From positions 496,001 to 560,000 of the forward strand of contig NZ_NFZQ01000001.1 in assembly GCF_002165135.1 (NCBI RefSeq): 64,000 nt of DNA. Reading direction: 5' to 3'. The number at the start of each line of letters is the position of its first letter. The first letter of the stretch is position 1. The DNA is from Pseudomonas sp. SID14000 (GTDB lineage Bacteria > Pseudomonadota > Gammaproteobacteria > Pseudomonadales > Pseudomonadaceae). Positions 1-8,282 of this stretch are shown here, piece after piece. The notes beneath the pieces are model-generated. The model did not search any database. It was not told the DNA's origin and worked only from the letters and a program-made list of their open reading frames with translations. A program made the translations under genes and the position numbers.

Positions 1-36
1 GTCGGGGGTGATCGGCGTATCGTGCGATTCAGTCAT
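1..36 (-). CDS. trmB: tRNA (guanine-N7-)-methyltransferase, 5' end only
   Basis: Only the first 12 codons lie in the window; the protein begins MTESHDTPITPD and runs off the left edge. TrmB methylates G46 of tRNA. The call rests on the N-terminal residues and on position: it starts 9 bases after the thiG stop on the same strand, and thiS-thiG-trmB is the usual Pseudomonas order. No catalytic motif is visible in the fragment. Confidence 0.6.
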   Translation of the reverse strand, partial: MTESHDTPITPD

Positions 37-45
37 CAGGGGCTC

Positions 46-840
46 TTACTTGATCAGACCATCCAGCGGCGAAGAGGCGCTGGCATAGAGTTTCTTCGGC
101 ATACGACCGGCCAGGTAGGCCATGCGACCGGCGACGATGGCGTGCTTCATGGCCTCGGCCATCAGCACCGGCTGCTGGGCGTGGGCGATGGCCGAGTTCA
201 TCAGCACCGCTTCGCAACCCATTTCCATGGCGATGGTGGCATCGGACGCGGTACCTACACCGGCATCGACCAGCACCGGCACCTTGGACTCTTCCAGGAT
301 GATCTGCAGGTTGTAGGGATTGCAGATACCCAGGCCGGTACCGATCAGGCCAGCCAGGGGCATGACCGCGATGCAGCCGGCTTCGGCCAGCTGGCGGGCG
401 ATAATCGGATCATCGCTGGTGTAAACCATTACATCGAAACCGTCCTTGACCAACACTTCGGCGGCCTTGAGGGTTTCGATCACATTGGGGAACAGGGTTT
501 TCTGATCGGCCAGCACTTCCAGCTTGACCAGGTTGTGGCCATCCAGCAGCTCGCGCGCCAGGCGGCAGGTGCGCACGGCTTCGACTGCGTCGTAGCAACC
601 AGCGGTATTCGGCAGGATGGTGTAGCGGTCCGGTGGCAGCACATCGAGCAGGTTCGGCTCGCCCGGGTTCTGGCCGATGTTGGTGCGGCGCACGGCAACG
701 GTGACGATCTCGGCACCCGAGGCCTCGATGGCCAGGCGGGTTTCTTCCATGTCGCGGTACTTGCCGGTACCGACCAGCAGGCGCGACTGGAAAGTACGCC
801 CGGCCAGGGTGAAGGGCTTGTCGCTACGAACGTTGCTCAT
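46..840 (-). CDS. thiG: Thiazole synthase ThiG
   Basis: 264 residues, the usual length for ThiG. It builds the thiazole phosphate ring of thiamine from 1-deoxyxylulose 5-phosphate, dehydroglycine and ThiS thiocarboxylate in the cytoplasm. The TIM-barrel segment [10 protein letters not shown] contains the Schiff-base lysine, and the phosphate-binding GVGTASDA stretch lies further on. It sits 53 bases downstream of thiS, its sulfur-carrier partner, and 9 bases before trmB, so the three genes are probably co-transcribed. The start ATG follows a GAGG-like ribosome site. Confidence 0.96.
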   Translation of the reverse strand: MSNVRSDKPFTLAGRTFQSRLLVGTGKYRDMEETRLAIEASGAEIVTVAVRRTNIGQNPGEPNLLDVLPPDRYTILPNTAGCYDAVEAVRTCRLARELLDGHNLVKLEVLADQKTLFPNVIETLKAAEVLVKDGFDVMVYTSDDPIIARQLAEAGCIAVMPLAGLIGTGLGICNPYNLQIILEESKVPVLVDAGVGTASDATIAMEMGCEAVLMNSAIAHAQQPVLMAEAMKHAIVAGRMAYLAGRMPKKLYASASSPLDGLIK

Positions 841-893
841 CGTTGTTCCTCGGGAAAAGGTTGCTGGGCTTGCAGGTGAATCGCCGGCCGGAA

Positions 894-1094
894 TCAGCCG
901 CCACCGATGGCGTGGACCACTTCGACCTGGTCGCCGTCGTTCAACAGCGTGCTGTCGTGCTGGCTACGCGGCACGATGTCCAGGTTCAGCTCCACCGCTA
1001 CGCGGCGTCCGGTCAGCTCCAGACGGGCCAGCAGGGCCGCGACACTTTCGCCAGCGGGCAATTCGTAAGGTTCACCGTTCAGTTGAATGCGCAT
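894..1094 (-). CDS. thiS: Sulfur carrier protein ThiS
   Basis: 66 residues beginning [12 protein letters not shown] and ending in the diagnostic Gly-Gly tail (HAIGGG). The tail is adenylated and thiocarboxylated to donate sulfur to ThiG. The ubiquitin-like fold is typical. An in-frame ATG five codons upstream (1109) would add MVAVR; I prefer the inner start because family members begin MRIQLNG. It is first in the thiS-thiG-trmB operon. I see no TPP riboswitch in the 100 bases upstream. Confidence 0.93.
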   Translation of the reverse strand: MRIQLNGEPYELPAGESVAALLARLELTGRRVAVELNLDIVPRSQHDSTLLNDGDQVEVVHAIGGG

Positions 1095-1197
1095 GCGCAC
1101 GGCCACCATTGTTCTTTGGGGGCCCGCATTCTAGCGCCGAACCCCCCTGCAACCCAAGGGCGGTGCGCGCCATTAGTCGCGATTGTGGACCACTCGA

Positions 1198-1569
1198 TCA
1201 ACCAAGCCGCCAGGCTGCCAGGCCCAGGCACAGCCAGCCGGCGAGGAAGCACAAGCCACCAAGCGGGGTGATGATGCCGAGCTTGCCCAGGCCGCTGAGG
1301 GTCAGCAGGTACAGGCTACCGGAGAACAGCACTATACCCACGGCAAACAGGCCGCCAGCCCAGCCGACCAAGCGCCCTGGCAGGTGCACCGAGAGCACGG
1401 CGACAGCGAAGATCGCCAGGGCATGTACCAGCTGGTAGGTCACACCGGTCTGGAAGATCGCCAGGTAATCGGCCGTCAGCCGGCTTTTAAGGCCGTGGGC
1501 GGCGAAAGCACCCAGAGCGACACCGGTGAAACCGAAAAAGGCGGCAAGCATCAGGAAGCTGCGAAGCAT
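1198..1569 (-). CDS. DUF423 family small membrane protein
   Basis: 123 residues starting MLRSFLMLAAFFGF, behind a clear AAGGAG site 7 bases upstream of the ATG at 1569. Four hydrophobic segments are visible: near the N terminus (FFGFTGVALGAFAAHG), two in the middle and one at the C terminus. The family (YgdD-like) is an inner-membrane protein of unknown function found in many proteobacteria. It is divergent from mtgA with only 64 bases between starts, so the two share a promoter region. Function cannot be stated. Confidence 0.85.
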   Translation of the reverse strand: MLRSFLMLAAFFGFTGVALGAFAAHGLKSRLTADYLAIFQTGVTYQLVHALAIFAVAVLSVHLPGRLVGWAGGLFAVGIVLFSGSLYLLTLSGLGKLGIITPLGGLCFLAGWLCLGLAAWRLG

Positions 1570-1633
1570 GGGACGACTCCTTGGATCGGGTCTGTATAAT
1601 GGCCCCTTCCACCCGTACGGCCAAGCCATCGCC

Positions 1634-2344
1634 ATGCTGCCAACCCTTCTCCGCCGCCTCTATCGTGCCCTGCTCTGGTTCGCTGCCGGCAGCATCGTGC
1701 TGGTGCTGGTGTTCCGCTGGGTGCCACCACCCGGTACGGCACTGATGGTCGAGCGCAAGGTGCAGTCCTGGGTGAATGGCGAGCCGATCGACCTGCAGCG
1801 CGACTGGGAGCCGTGGGAGAACATCTCCGACGATCTCAAAGTCGCGGTCATCGCTGGTGAGGACCAGAAGTTCGCCAACCACTGGGGCTTCGATATCCCG
1901 GCCATCCAGGCAGCGCTGGCCTACAACGAGCGCGGCGGCAGCATTCGCGGTGCCAGCACCCTGACCCAGCAGGTGGCCAAGAACCTGTTCCTGTGGTCCG
2001 GGCGCAGCTGGTTCCGCAAAGGGCTGGAGGCCTGGTTCACCGCGTTGATCGAGCTGTTCTGGTCGAAGGAGCGGATTCTCGAGGTCTACCTGAACAGTGC
2101 CGAATGGGGCAAAGGTGTGTTTGGTGCCCAGGCGGCAGCGCGCTATCACTTTGGCGTCGATGCCAGCCGGCTTAGCCGCCAGCAGGCGGCGCAGCTCGCG
2201 GCGGTGCTGCCGAGCCCGATCAAGTGGAGCGCCAGCCGGCCGAGTGCCTACGTGGCCAGCCGGGCCGGCTGGATTCGCCGGCAGATGAGCCAGTTGGGTG
2301 GGCCCAGCTACCTCATGCAGCTCGACACTTCGCGCAAATTTTGA
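1634..2344 (+). CDS. mtgA: Monofunctional biosynthetic peptidoglycan transglycosylase MtgA
   Basis: 236 residues from the ATG at 1634 (MLPTLLRRLYRALLW). One N-terminal membrane anchor (about residues 9-32) is followed by a GT51 glycosyltransferase domain in the periplasm. GT51 motifs seen are AGEDQKFANHWGFD with the catalytic Glu, RGASTLTQQVAKNLF, and YLNSAEWG. It polymerises lipid II into glycan strands without transpeptidation. A longer in-frame reading from 1526 has no ribosome site and would antisense the DUF423 start. A family B repeat follows the stop. Confidence 0.95.
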   Translation: MLPTLLRRLYRALLWFAAGSIVLVLVFRWVPPPGTALMVERKVQSWVNGEPIDLQRDWEPWENISDDLKVAVIAGEDQKFANHWGFDIPAIQAALAYNERGGSIRGASTLTQQVAKNLFLWSGRSWFRKGLEAWFTALIELFWSKERILEVYLNSAEWGKGVFGAQAAARYHFGVDASRLSRQQAAQLAAVLPSPIKWSASRPSAYVASRAGWIRRQMSQLGGPSYLMQLDTSRKF

Positions 2345-2363
2345 ATTTGCTGCTGGTTTTTCT

Positions 2364-2459
2364 GGCCTCTTCGCAGCACAAGGCTGCTCCTACAAGAACA
2401 GAGATACACTCCGAGCTGGCGTTGTACCTGTAGGAGCAGCCTCGTGTTGCGAAAAGGCC
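2364..2459. repeat. Family B repeat, inverted pair
   Basis: An inward-facing pair: left arm ggcctcttcgcagcacaagg and onward to 'gctgctcctaca', right arm 'tgtaggagcagcctcgtgttgcgaaaaggcc', about 35 bases of spacer. It lies between convergent mtgA and rpoH. The same arms recur at 34248, 51730, 58775 and 61881. The long stem could act as a bidirectional terminator or transcript stabiliser. Confidence 0.85.
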
Positions 2460-2479
2460 CGCAAAGCCAGCACAAATAG

Positions 2480-2514
2480 AAAAGCCGCTCACCCTATCCG
2501 GGCCAGCGGCTTTT
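2480..2514 (-). terminator. Rho-independent terminator of rpoH
   Basis: Perfect 10-base stem aaaagccgct / agcggctttt with a 15-base interior, 20 bases beyond the rpoH stop. On the minus strand it ends in a TTTT run. Confidence 0.75.
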
Positions 2515-2533
2515 CCTTGCAGCCAGGGCTCGA

Positions 2534-3388
2534 TCAGGCAGCGATCAGCGCCTTGACCTTGTTCATCGCATTCTTCTCAAGCTGGCGAATCCGCTCAGCC
2601 GAAACACTGTACTTGTCTGCCAGCTCATGCAACGTGGCCTTCTCTTCCGCCAACCAGCGCTGGTAGAGAATGTCGCGGCTACGCTCGTCCAGCCCTTGCA
2701 ATGCTTCGTGCAGGTTGCTGGTGGAGTTGTCGCTCCAGTCGGCATCCTCCAGTTGCACCGCCGGGTCGTAACGGTGGTCTTCCAGGTAATGCGCAGGCGA
2801 CTGGAAGGCACTGTCGTCGTCAGCTTCCGCTGCCGGGTCGAAGGCCATGTCCTGGCCGCTGAGGCGGCTTTCCATCTCGCGCACTTCACGCGGCTCCACG
2901 CCCAGGCTTTCCGCCACGCGGTGCACTTCGTCGTTGTTCAGCCAGGCCAAACGCTTCTTCTGGCTGCGCAGGTTGAAGAACAGCTTGCGCTGGGCCTTGG
3001 TGGTGGCCACCTTGACGATGCGCCAGTTGCGCAGGATGAACTCGTGGATCTCTGCCTTGATCCAGTGCACGGCGAACGACACCAGGCGCACGCCCATTTC
3101 CGGGTTGAAGCGCTTGACGGCTTTCATCAGGCCGACGTTGCCTTCCTGGATCAGGTCGGCCTGGGCCAGCCCATAGCCGGCATAGCTACGGGCGATATGT
3201 ACGACAAAACGCAGGTGGGCCATCACCATTTGACGAGCGGCCTCGACATCCTGCTCATAATAGAGACGCTCGCCCAGATCTCGCTCCTGCTCGACAGTCA
3301 GCAGCGGGATGCTGTTGACCGTGTGCACGTAGGCTTCCAGGTTTGCACCGGGCACCAAGGCATAGGCAGGTTGCAACGATGTGGTCAT
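2534..3388 (-). CDS. rpoH: RNA polymerase heat-shock sigma factor RpoH (sigma-32)
   Basis: 284 residues, standard for sigma-32. Sigma region 2 is seen at [17 protein letters not shown] (residues 78-94). The RpoH-box [14 protein letters not shown] (133-146) separates it from other group 3 sigmas. Region 4 with its helix-turn-helix ([17 protein letters not shown]) closes the protein. It directs core polymerase to chaperone and protease genes. A sigma-E-like promoter lies 49 bases upstream of the start, and rpoH follows ftsYEX on the same strand as in many gammaproteobacteria. Confidence 0.98.
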   Translation of the reverse strand: MTTSLQPAYALVPGANLEAYVHTVNSIPLLTVEQERDLGERLYYEQDVEAARQMVMAHLRFVVHIARSYAGYGLAQADLIQEGNVGLMKAVKRFNPEMGVRLVSFAVHWIKAEIHEFILRNWRIVKVATTKAQRKLFFNLRSQKKRLAWLNNDEVHRVAESLGVEPREVREMESRLSGQDMAFDPAAEADDDSAFQSPAHYLEDHRYDPAVQLEDADWSDNSTSNLHEALQGLDERSRDILYQRWLAEEKATLHELADKYSVSAERIRQLEKNAMNKVKALIAA

Positions 3389-3436
3389 TCAAGAACCTCC
3401 GACTTACAAAACTCGCGCCTTGTGGGCACTGCCAAC

Positions 3437-3464
3437 ATAGACCTGGAACGACGGTACAAGTTCC
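3437..3464 (-). promoter_or_regulatory. Sigma-E/AlgU-type promoter for rpoH
   Basis: On the minus strand GGAACTT (3464-3458) is followed after 16 bases by TCTAT (3441-3437), close to the extracytoplasmic sigma consensus GAACTT-N16/17-TCTGA. Transcription would start about 40 bases before the rpoH ATG. Sigma-E control of rpoH is established in E. coli and reported in Pseudomonas; this assignment is by motif only. A possible sigma-70 -35 (TTGACA, 3483-3478) lies just upstream. Confidence 0.6.
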
Positions 3465-3499
3465 ATAGTGAAGAATTTGTCAATGATGGCACGTAAAAA

Positions 3500-4522
3500 C
3501 TATCGCGGCGCCAGCTCGTTCAGATGGCGGGCCACTGCGATCCATGCACCGATATACCCCAACAGCACCGCTCCGATCAAGAGCGACAGACCATCGGACG
3601 CCGGCACTCCGCCCAGGGCGAAGTCACTGCCGTACAGCCCGGAAAGCCCTACCACCGCCTCGTTCAGCCAGTTCAGGCCAAACGCCAGGATACCCCATGC
3701 GATCACGCCTGCACCCAGGCCATACAGGGCGCCCATGTACAGGAACGGCCGACGCACATAGGCGTCTGTGCCACCGACCAGCTTGATCACTTCGATCTCG
3801 GTGCGGCGGTTTTCAATGTGTAGACGAATTGTGTTACCGATTACTAACAGCAGGGCAGAAATCAGCATCACGGCCAGGCCGAAGACGAAGCGGTCACCCA
3901 GCTTGAGGATGGCAGCCAAGCGCTCGACCCACACCAGATCGAGCTGCGCCACTTCCACCCGTGGCAGCTCCGACAGGCGCTGACGCAAGGCTTCCAGGGC
4001 CGGTTTGTCGACTTCGGTCGGGGTGACAACCACCACGCCTGGTAGCGGGTTGTCGGGCAGTTCTCGCAGTGCTTCGCCCAGGCCGGACTGCTGCTGGAAC
4101 TCCTCCAGTGCCTGCTCACGGCTGACATACTGCGCGTCGGCCACACCGGGCATGCCCTTGATCTCGTCGCGCAGCGCCTCGCCTTCGCGGCTGCCGGCAT
4201 CGAGCTTGAGGTACAGCGAGATCTGCGCGGCGCGCTGCCACGAGCCGCCAAGCTTCTCGACGTTCTTCAGCAACAACGACAGGCCCATGGGCATGCTCAG
4301 CGCCACCGCCATCACCAGGCAGGTGAAGAAACTGCCGATCGGCTGCTTGCCCAGGCGACGCAGGCTGTCGGCCATGCTGGCACGGTGGCTTTCCAGCCAG
4401 GCATGCAGCAGCGTGCGGAAATCAGGGCCGTCATCGTCGTCGCGCTTTTTCTTCGCCGGTTGCGGGTCGGCCGGTTTCGGCGCAACCCGCTCGGAAACCT
4501 TCGTCGTACGTGTAGTGCTCAT
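3500..4522 (-). CDS. ftsX: Cell division protein FtsX
   Basis: 340 residues. A long basic cytoplasmic N-terminal tail (about 60 residues, with PAKKKRDDDD) leads to TM1 near 63-85. A periplasmic domain follows, then three further membrane helices with the FtsX/MacB-type permease fold. With FtsE it forms the divisome complex that activates septal peptidoglycan hydrolases through the periplasmic loop. Its ATG overlaps the ftsE stop by four bases (ATGA), indicating translational coupling. The N-terminal extension is longer than in E. coli in the part preceding TM1. Confidence 0.96.
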   Translation of the reverse strand: MSTTRTTKVSERVAPKPADPQPAKKKRDDDDGPDFRTLLHAWLESHRASMADSLRRLGKQPIGSFFTCLVMAVALSMPMGLSLLLKNVEKLGGSWQRAAQISLYLKLDAGSREGEALRDEIKGMPGVADAQYVSREQALEEFQQQSGLGEALRELPDNPLPGVVVVTPTEVDKPALEALRQRLSELPRVEVAQLDLVWVERLAAILKLGDRFVFGLAVMLISALLLVIGNTIRLHIENRRTEIEVIKLVGGTDAYVRRPFLYMGALYGLGAGVIAWGILAFGLNWLNEAVVGLSGLYGSDFALGGVPASDGLSLLIGAVLLGYIGAWIAVARHLNELAPR

Positions 4523-5190
4523 TGCCCGGCCTCCCCATCGCCGATCAAGCGGCCGCGCTGCAAGGTCAGCATGCGGTGGCGCATGCGCGCAATCAGTGCC
4601 AGGTCGTGGCTGGCGATCAGTACCGTGGTACCCAGGCGGTTGATGTCTTCGAACACGCCCATGATCTCCGCGGCCAGGCGCGGGTCGAGGTTACCGGTGG
4701 GTTCATCGGCCAGCAGCAGGGCTGGCTGGTGAACGATGGCGCGGGCGATACCCACCCGCTGCTGCTGCCCGGTGGACAGGTCGGCCGGGAACAGCTCGCC
4801 CTTGTCGGCCAGCGACACACGCTCCAGCGCCGAGTCCACGCGCTTGGCGACCTCGGCCTTGGACAGGCCGAGAATCTGCAGCGGCAAGGCGATGTTGTTG
4901 AACACCGTGCGGTCGAACAACAGCTGGTGATTCTGGAATACCACGCCGATCTGCCGACGCAGGAACGGGATCTGCGAATTGCTGATCTGGCCCAGGTCCT
5001 GCCCGGCCAGCATCAGCTTGCCGCTGGTCGGGCGTTCCATGGCCAGCAGCAGGCGCAGCAAGGTGCTCTTGCCCGCGCCCGAGTGACCGGTGACGAACAG
5101 GAATTCGCCCCGGCGCGCCCGGAAACTCAGCTCATGCAAACCCACATGACCATTGGGGTAGCGCTTGGCAACCTGTTCGAATCGGATCAT
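4519..5190 (-). CDS. ftsE: Cell division ATP-binding protein FtsE
   Basis: 223 residues, a compact ABC ATPase. Walker A is GHSGAGKST (residues 35-43), the signature is LSTGQQQR, and Walker B runs LLLADEPTG. It powers or gates FtsX at the septum. It starts 2 bases after the ftsY stop and overlaps ftsX by four bases, so ftsY-ftsE-ftsX is one tightly packed operon running into rpoH. Confidence 0.97.
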   Translation of the reverse strand: MIRFEQVAKRYPNGHVGLHELSFRARRGEFLFVTGHSGAGKSTLLRLLLAMERPTSGKLMLAGQDLGQISNSQIPFLRRQIGVVFQNHQLLFDRTVFNNIALPLQILGLSKAEVAKRVDSALERVSLADKGELFPADLSTGQQQRVGIARAIVHQPALLLADEPTGNLDPRLAAEIMGVFEDINRLGTTVLIASHDLALIARMRHRMLTLQRGRLIGDGEAGQ

Positions 5191-5192
5191 GG

Positions 5193-6695
5193 TCAGTCTC
5201 GCTCGGCAAACAGAGCCTTGACGAACGGCTCGGCTTCGAAGGTACGCAGGTCGTCGATGCCTTCACCAACACCGATGAAGCGGATCGGCAGCTTGAACTG
5301 CTTGGCCAGGGCGAAAATCACCCCGCCCTTGGCAGTGCCGTCCAGCTTGGTCAGGGCCAGGCCGGTCAGTTCGACACTCTGGTTGAAGTACTTGGCCTGG
5401 CTGATGGCGTTCTGGCCGGTACCGGCATCGAGCACCAGCAGCACCTCGTGCGGCGCCTCGGCGTCGAGCTTGCCGATGACCCGGCGGACCTTCTTCAGCT
5501 CTTCCATCAGGTTGTCTTTGGTGTGCAGGCGGCCAGCGGTGTCGGCGATCAGCACGTCCACGCCACGGGCCTTGGCGGCCTGCACGGCATCGAAGATCAC
5601 GGAGGCGGAGTCGGCACCCGTGTGCTGGGCAATCACCGGGATCTGGTTACGCTCGCCCCACACCTGCAACTGCTCGACCGCCGCGGCACGGAAGGTGTCA
5701 CCAGCGGCCAGCATCACTTTCTTGCCTTCAAGCTGCAGTTTCTTGGCCAGTTTGCCGATGGTAGTGGTCTTGCCGGCGCCGTTCACACCGACCACCAGGA
5801 TCACATAGGGCTTGTTCTGCGCCTGTACCACCAGCGGCTGCTCGACCGGGCGCAGCAGCGCAGCCAGCTCTTCCTGCAGCGACTTGTACAGGGCATCGGC
5901 GTCGGCCAGCTGCTTGCGGGCAACCTTCTGGGTCAGGTTCTGGACAATGGTCGAAGTGGCTTCCACACCAACGTCGGCGGTCAGCAGGCGGGTTTCGATT
6001 TCGTCGAGCAAGTCGTCATCGATGACTTTCTTGCCCAGGAACAGGCTGGCCATGCCCTCGCCGATGCTGGCACTGGTCTTCGACAGGCCCTGCTTGAGGC
6101 GGGCGAAGAAGCCGGGCTTGGCCTGCTCGGTGACCGGGGCCGCAGCCACAGGGGCAGCAGGCGCTGGTGCGGGGCGCTCCGGGATGGCAGGCGGCGCTTT
6201 CGGCTCCAGGTCCGGCACCAGGGCCACGGGTTCTTCGGCAACCGGCAACACCAGGTTGCTGACCGGCGCGACCGGCTCGACCACCGGGGCCGGTTCGACC
6301 GGGGCTGCCTGCAAGGGCATGGACGCGACCGGCTGCGGTGCAGGTGCCACCAGCGGCTGGGACGCGACCGGCTCGGGCTCAGGGGCCTGCAACGGCCGGG
6401 AAGCAACCGGCTCGGGAACGGGGGCCTCGACTACCGGGGGCTGGGCTGGTACGGGGACCTGCGGCGGTTCAGTCAGCTGTGGGGCCGCAGGGGCCTGAAC
6501 GGGCTCGGGGGCCTGTGCCACTTCGGCGGTAGATCCCTCGACCGGAGCGGCTGCAGGCTGCTCGACGGCGGGGGCTTCATTCGCGGGCACGCCCGCGCCC
6601 ACAGGTTGCTGCGGTTTCTTGCGGAACCAGCTGAACAGGCCTTTCTTTTCGCCAGCCTCGGCCGGCGCTTTTTTGTCGTCGTTGGAACCAAACAT
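5193..6695 (-). CDS. ftsY: Signal recognition particle receptor FtsY
   Basis: 500 residues. After an N-terminal FSWFRKK basic patch comes a Pro/Ala/Glu/Val-rich linker to about residue 190, then the NG GTPase domain. The NG domain shows GVNGAGKT (303-310), DTFRAAAVEQL, DTAGR and TKLDGTAKGG. FtsY docks ribosome-SRP complexes at the membrane and hydrolyses GTP reciprocally with Ffh. The linker holds three copies of a P-x-P-V-A-S-x-P-L-x-A unit at a 13-residue period (94, 107, 120). First gene of the ftsYEX operon. Confidence 0.97.
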   Translation of the reverse strand: MFGSNDDKKAPAEAGEKKGLFSWFRKKPQQPVGAGVPANEAPAVEQPAAAPVEGSTAEVAQAPEPVQAPAAPQLTEPPQVPVPAQPPVVEAPVPEPVASRPLQAPEPEPVASQPLVAPAPQPVASMPLQAAPVEPAPVVEPVAPVSNLVLPVAEEPVALVPDLEPKAPPAIPERPAPAPAAPVAAAPVTEQAKPGFFARLKQGLSKTSASIGEGMASLFLGKKVIDDDLLDEIETRLLTADVGVEATSTIVQNLTQKVARKQLADADALYKSLQEELAALLRPVEQPLVVQAQNKPYVILVVGVNGAGKTTTIGKLAKKLQLEGKKVMLAAGDTFRAAAVEQLQVWGERNQIPVIAQHTGADSASVIFDAVQAAKARGVDVLIADTAGRLHTKDNLMEELKKVRRVIGKLDAEAPHEVLLVLDAGTGQNAISQAKYFNQSVELTGLALTKLDGTAKGGVIFALAKQFKLPIRFIGVGEGIDDLRTFEAEPFVKALFAERD

Positions 6696-6926
6696 GGAAG
6701 ACGGCTATCTCAGGGTAGCGATGGGCCAGCTATGGCGCATCGGGAATTCTCTCTACGCAGAACAGACTATCTTGAAGCCGGCTGGTTCATGCGCAACGTT
6801 TTGTCTTAGTGTCCTGCGGGCCAGAACGGCGACAGGCATGGTCGCCAGGCAACCGGATCAGTATCCTAGCACCTCCTGGCCCGCCGACGCTAAACCCAGC
6901 GGGCCGTCGAACAGGTTAAACACCGT

Positions 6927-8282
6927 ATGAATGCTCTAGCCCGCCGCGCCGCTGGCCTGTTGCTCGGCACGCTCTGCCTGCCGCTCGCAGCCTTCGCCGC
7001 CGATGTGCAACCCACCCACGAATTCATCCTCGACAACGGCCTGAAAGTGGTCGTGCGCGAGGACCATCGCGCCCCGGTGGTGGTCTCGCAGATCTGGTAC
7101 AAGGTTGGCTCCAGCTACGAAAGCCCGGGCCAGACCGGCCTGTCCCACGCGCTGGAGCACATGATGTTCAAGGGCAGCGCCAAGGTCGGCCCCGGCGAGG
7201 CCTCGCGCATCCTGCGTGACATTGGTGCCGAAGAAAACGCCTTCACCAGCGACGACTACACCGCCTATTACCAGGTACTGGCCCGCGACCGCCTGCCGGT
7301 GGCCCTGGAGCTGGAGGCCGACCGCCTGGCCAGCCTGCGCCTGCCCGCCGACGAGTTCAGCCGCGAAATCGAGGTGATCAAGGAAGAACGTCGCCTGCGC
7401 ACCGACGACCAGCCCAACGCCAAGGCGTTCGAGCTGTTCCGCGCCATGGCCTACCCGGCCAGCGGCTACCATACCCCGACCATCGGCTGGATGGCCGACC
7501 TGGAGCGCATGAAGGTCGAGGAACTGCGCCACTGGTACGAATCCTGGTACGCCCCCAACAACGCCACCCTGGTAGTGGTCGGCGATGTCACTGCCGACGA
7601 GGTCAAGGGCCTGGCGCAGAAGTACTTCGGCAGTATTCCCAAGCGCGCCGTGCCACCGGCCAAGTTGCCGCTCGAACTGGCCGAACCGGGCCAGCGCCAG
7701 CTGACCCTGCACGTGCGTACCCAGTTGCCGAGCCTGATCTACGGTTTCAACGTACCTGGCCTGCCTACTGCCAAAGACCCACGTACGGTGCATGCCCTAC
7801 GCCTGATCTCGGCGCTGCTCGACGGCGGCTACAGCGCCCGCATGCCGGCACGCCTGGAGCGCGGCCAGGAGCTGGTGGCCGGTGCTTCGTCCAGCTACAA
7901 CGCCTTTACCCGCGGTGACAGCCTGTTCCTGATCTCGGCCACGCCGAACGTACAGAAGCAGAAAACCCTCGCCGATGTCGAGAAAGGCGTCTGGCAGTTG
8001 CTGGATGAGCTCAAGACCACCCCACCAAGCGCCGAAGAACTGGAGCGCGTACGCGCCCAGGTCATTGCCGGCCTGGTTTACGACCGCGACTCCATCAGCA
8101 GCCAGGCCACCACCATCGGCCAGCTGGAAACCGTAGGCCTGTCCTGGAAGCTGATCGACAGCGAGCTGGATGAGCTCAAGCGCGTTACGCCGCAGGACAT
8201 CCAGAACGCCGCGCGCACCTACTTCACCCGCGAACGCCTGAGCGTTGCCCATGTACTGCCCGAGGAGTCCGCTCATGAGTGA
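6927..8282 (+). CDS. M16 zinc metallopeptidase, active subunit, exported
   Basis: 451 residues with a signal peptide (cleavage likely after AAFAA, about residue 25). The inverted zinc motif H74-x-x-E-H78 (GLSHALEHMMFKG) is intact, and the third ligand Glu is about 76 residues on (VIKEERR). It belongs to the pitrilysin/processing-peptidase family and probably acts in the periplasm. It overlaps the next gene, a related subunit lacking the zinc site, by 8 bases, which suggests a heterodimer like mitochondrial processing peptidase. The physiological substrate is unknown. Confidence 0.92.
   Translation: MNALARRAAGLLLGTLCLPLAAFAADVQPTHEFILDNGLKVVVREDHRAPVVVSQIWYKVGSSYESPGQTGLSHALEHMMFKGSAKVGPGEASRILRDIGAEENAFTSDDYTAYYQVLARDRLPVALELEADRLASLRLPADEFSREIEVIKEERRLRTDDQPNAKAFELFRAMAYPASGYHTPTIGWMADLERMKVEELRHWYESWYAPNNATLVVVGDVTADEVKGLAQKYFGSIPKRAVPPAKLPLELAEPGQRQLTLHVRTQLPSLIYGFNVPGLPTAKDPRTVHALRLISALLDGGYSARMPARLERGQELVAGASSSYNAFTRGDSLFLISATPNVQKQKTLADVEKGVWQLLDELKTTPPSAEELERVRAQVIAGLVYDRDSISSQATTIGQLETVGLSWKLIDSELDELKRVTPQDIQNAARTYFTRERLSVAHVLPEESAHE

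Noticed and set aside
1526-1633. Upstream extension of mtgA to an ATG at 1526
   Set aside because: It would overlap the start of the divergent DUF423 gene, has no ribosome site, and adds residues not found in MtgA.
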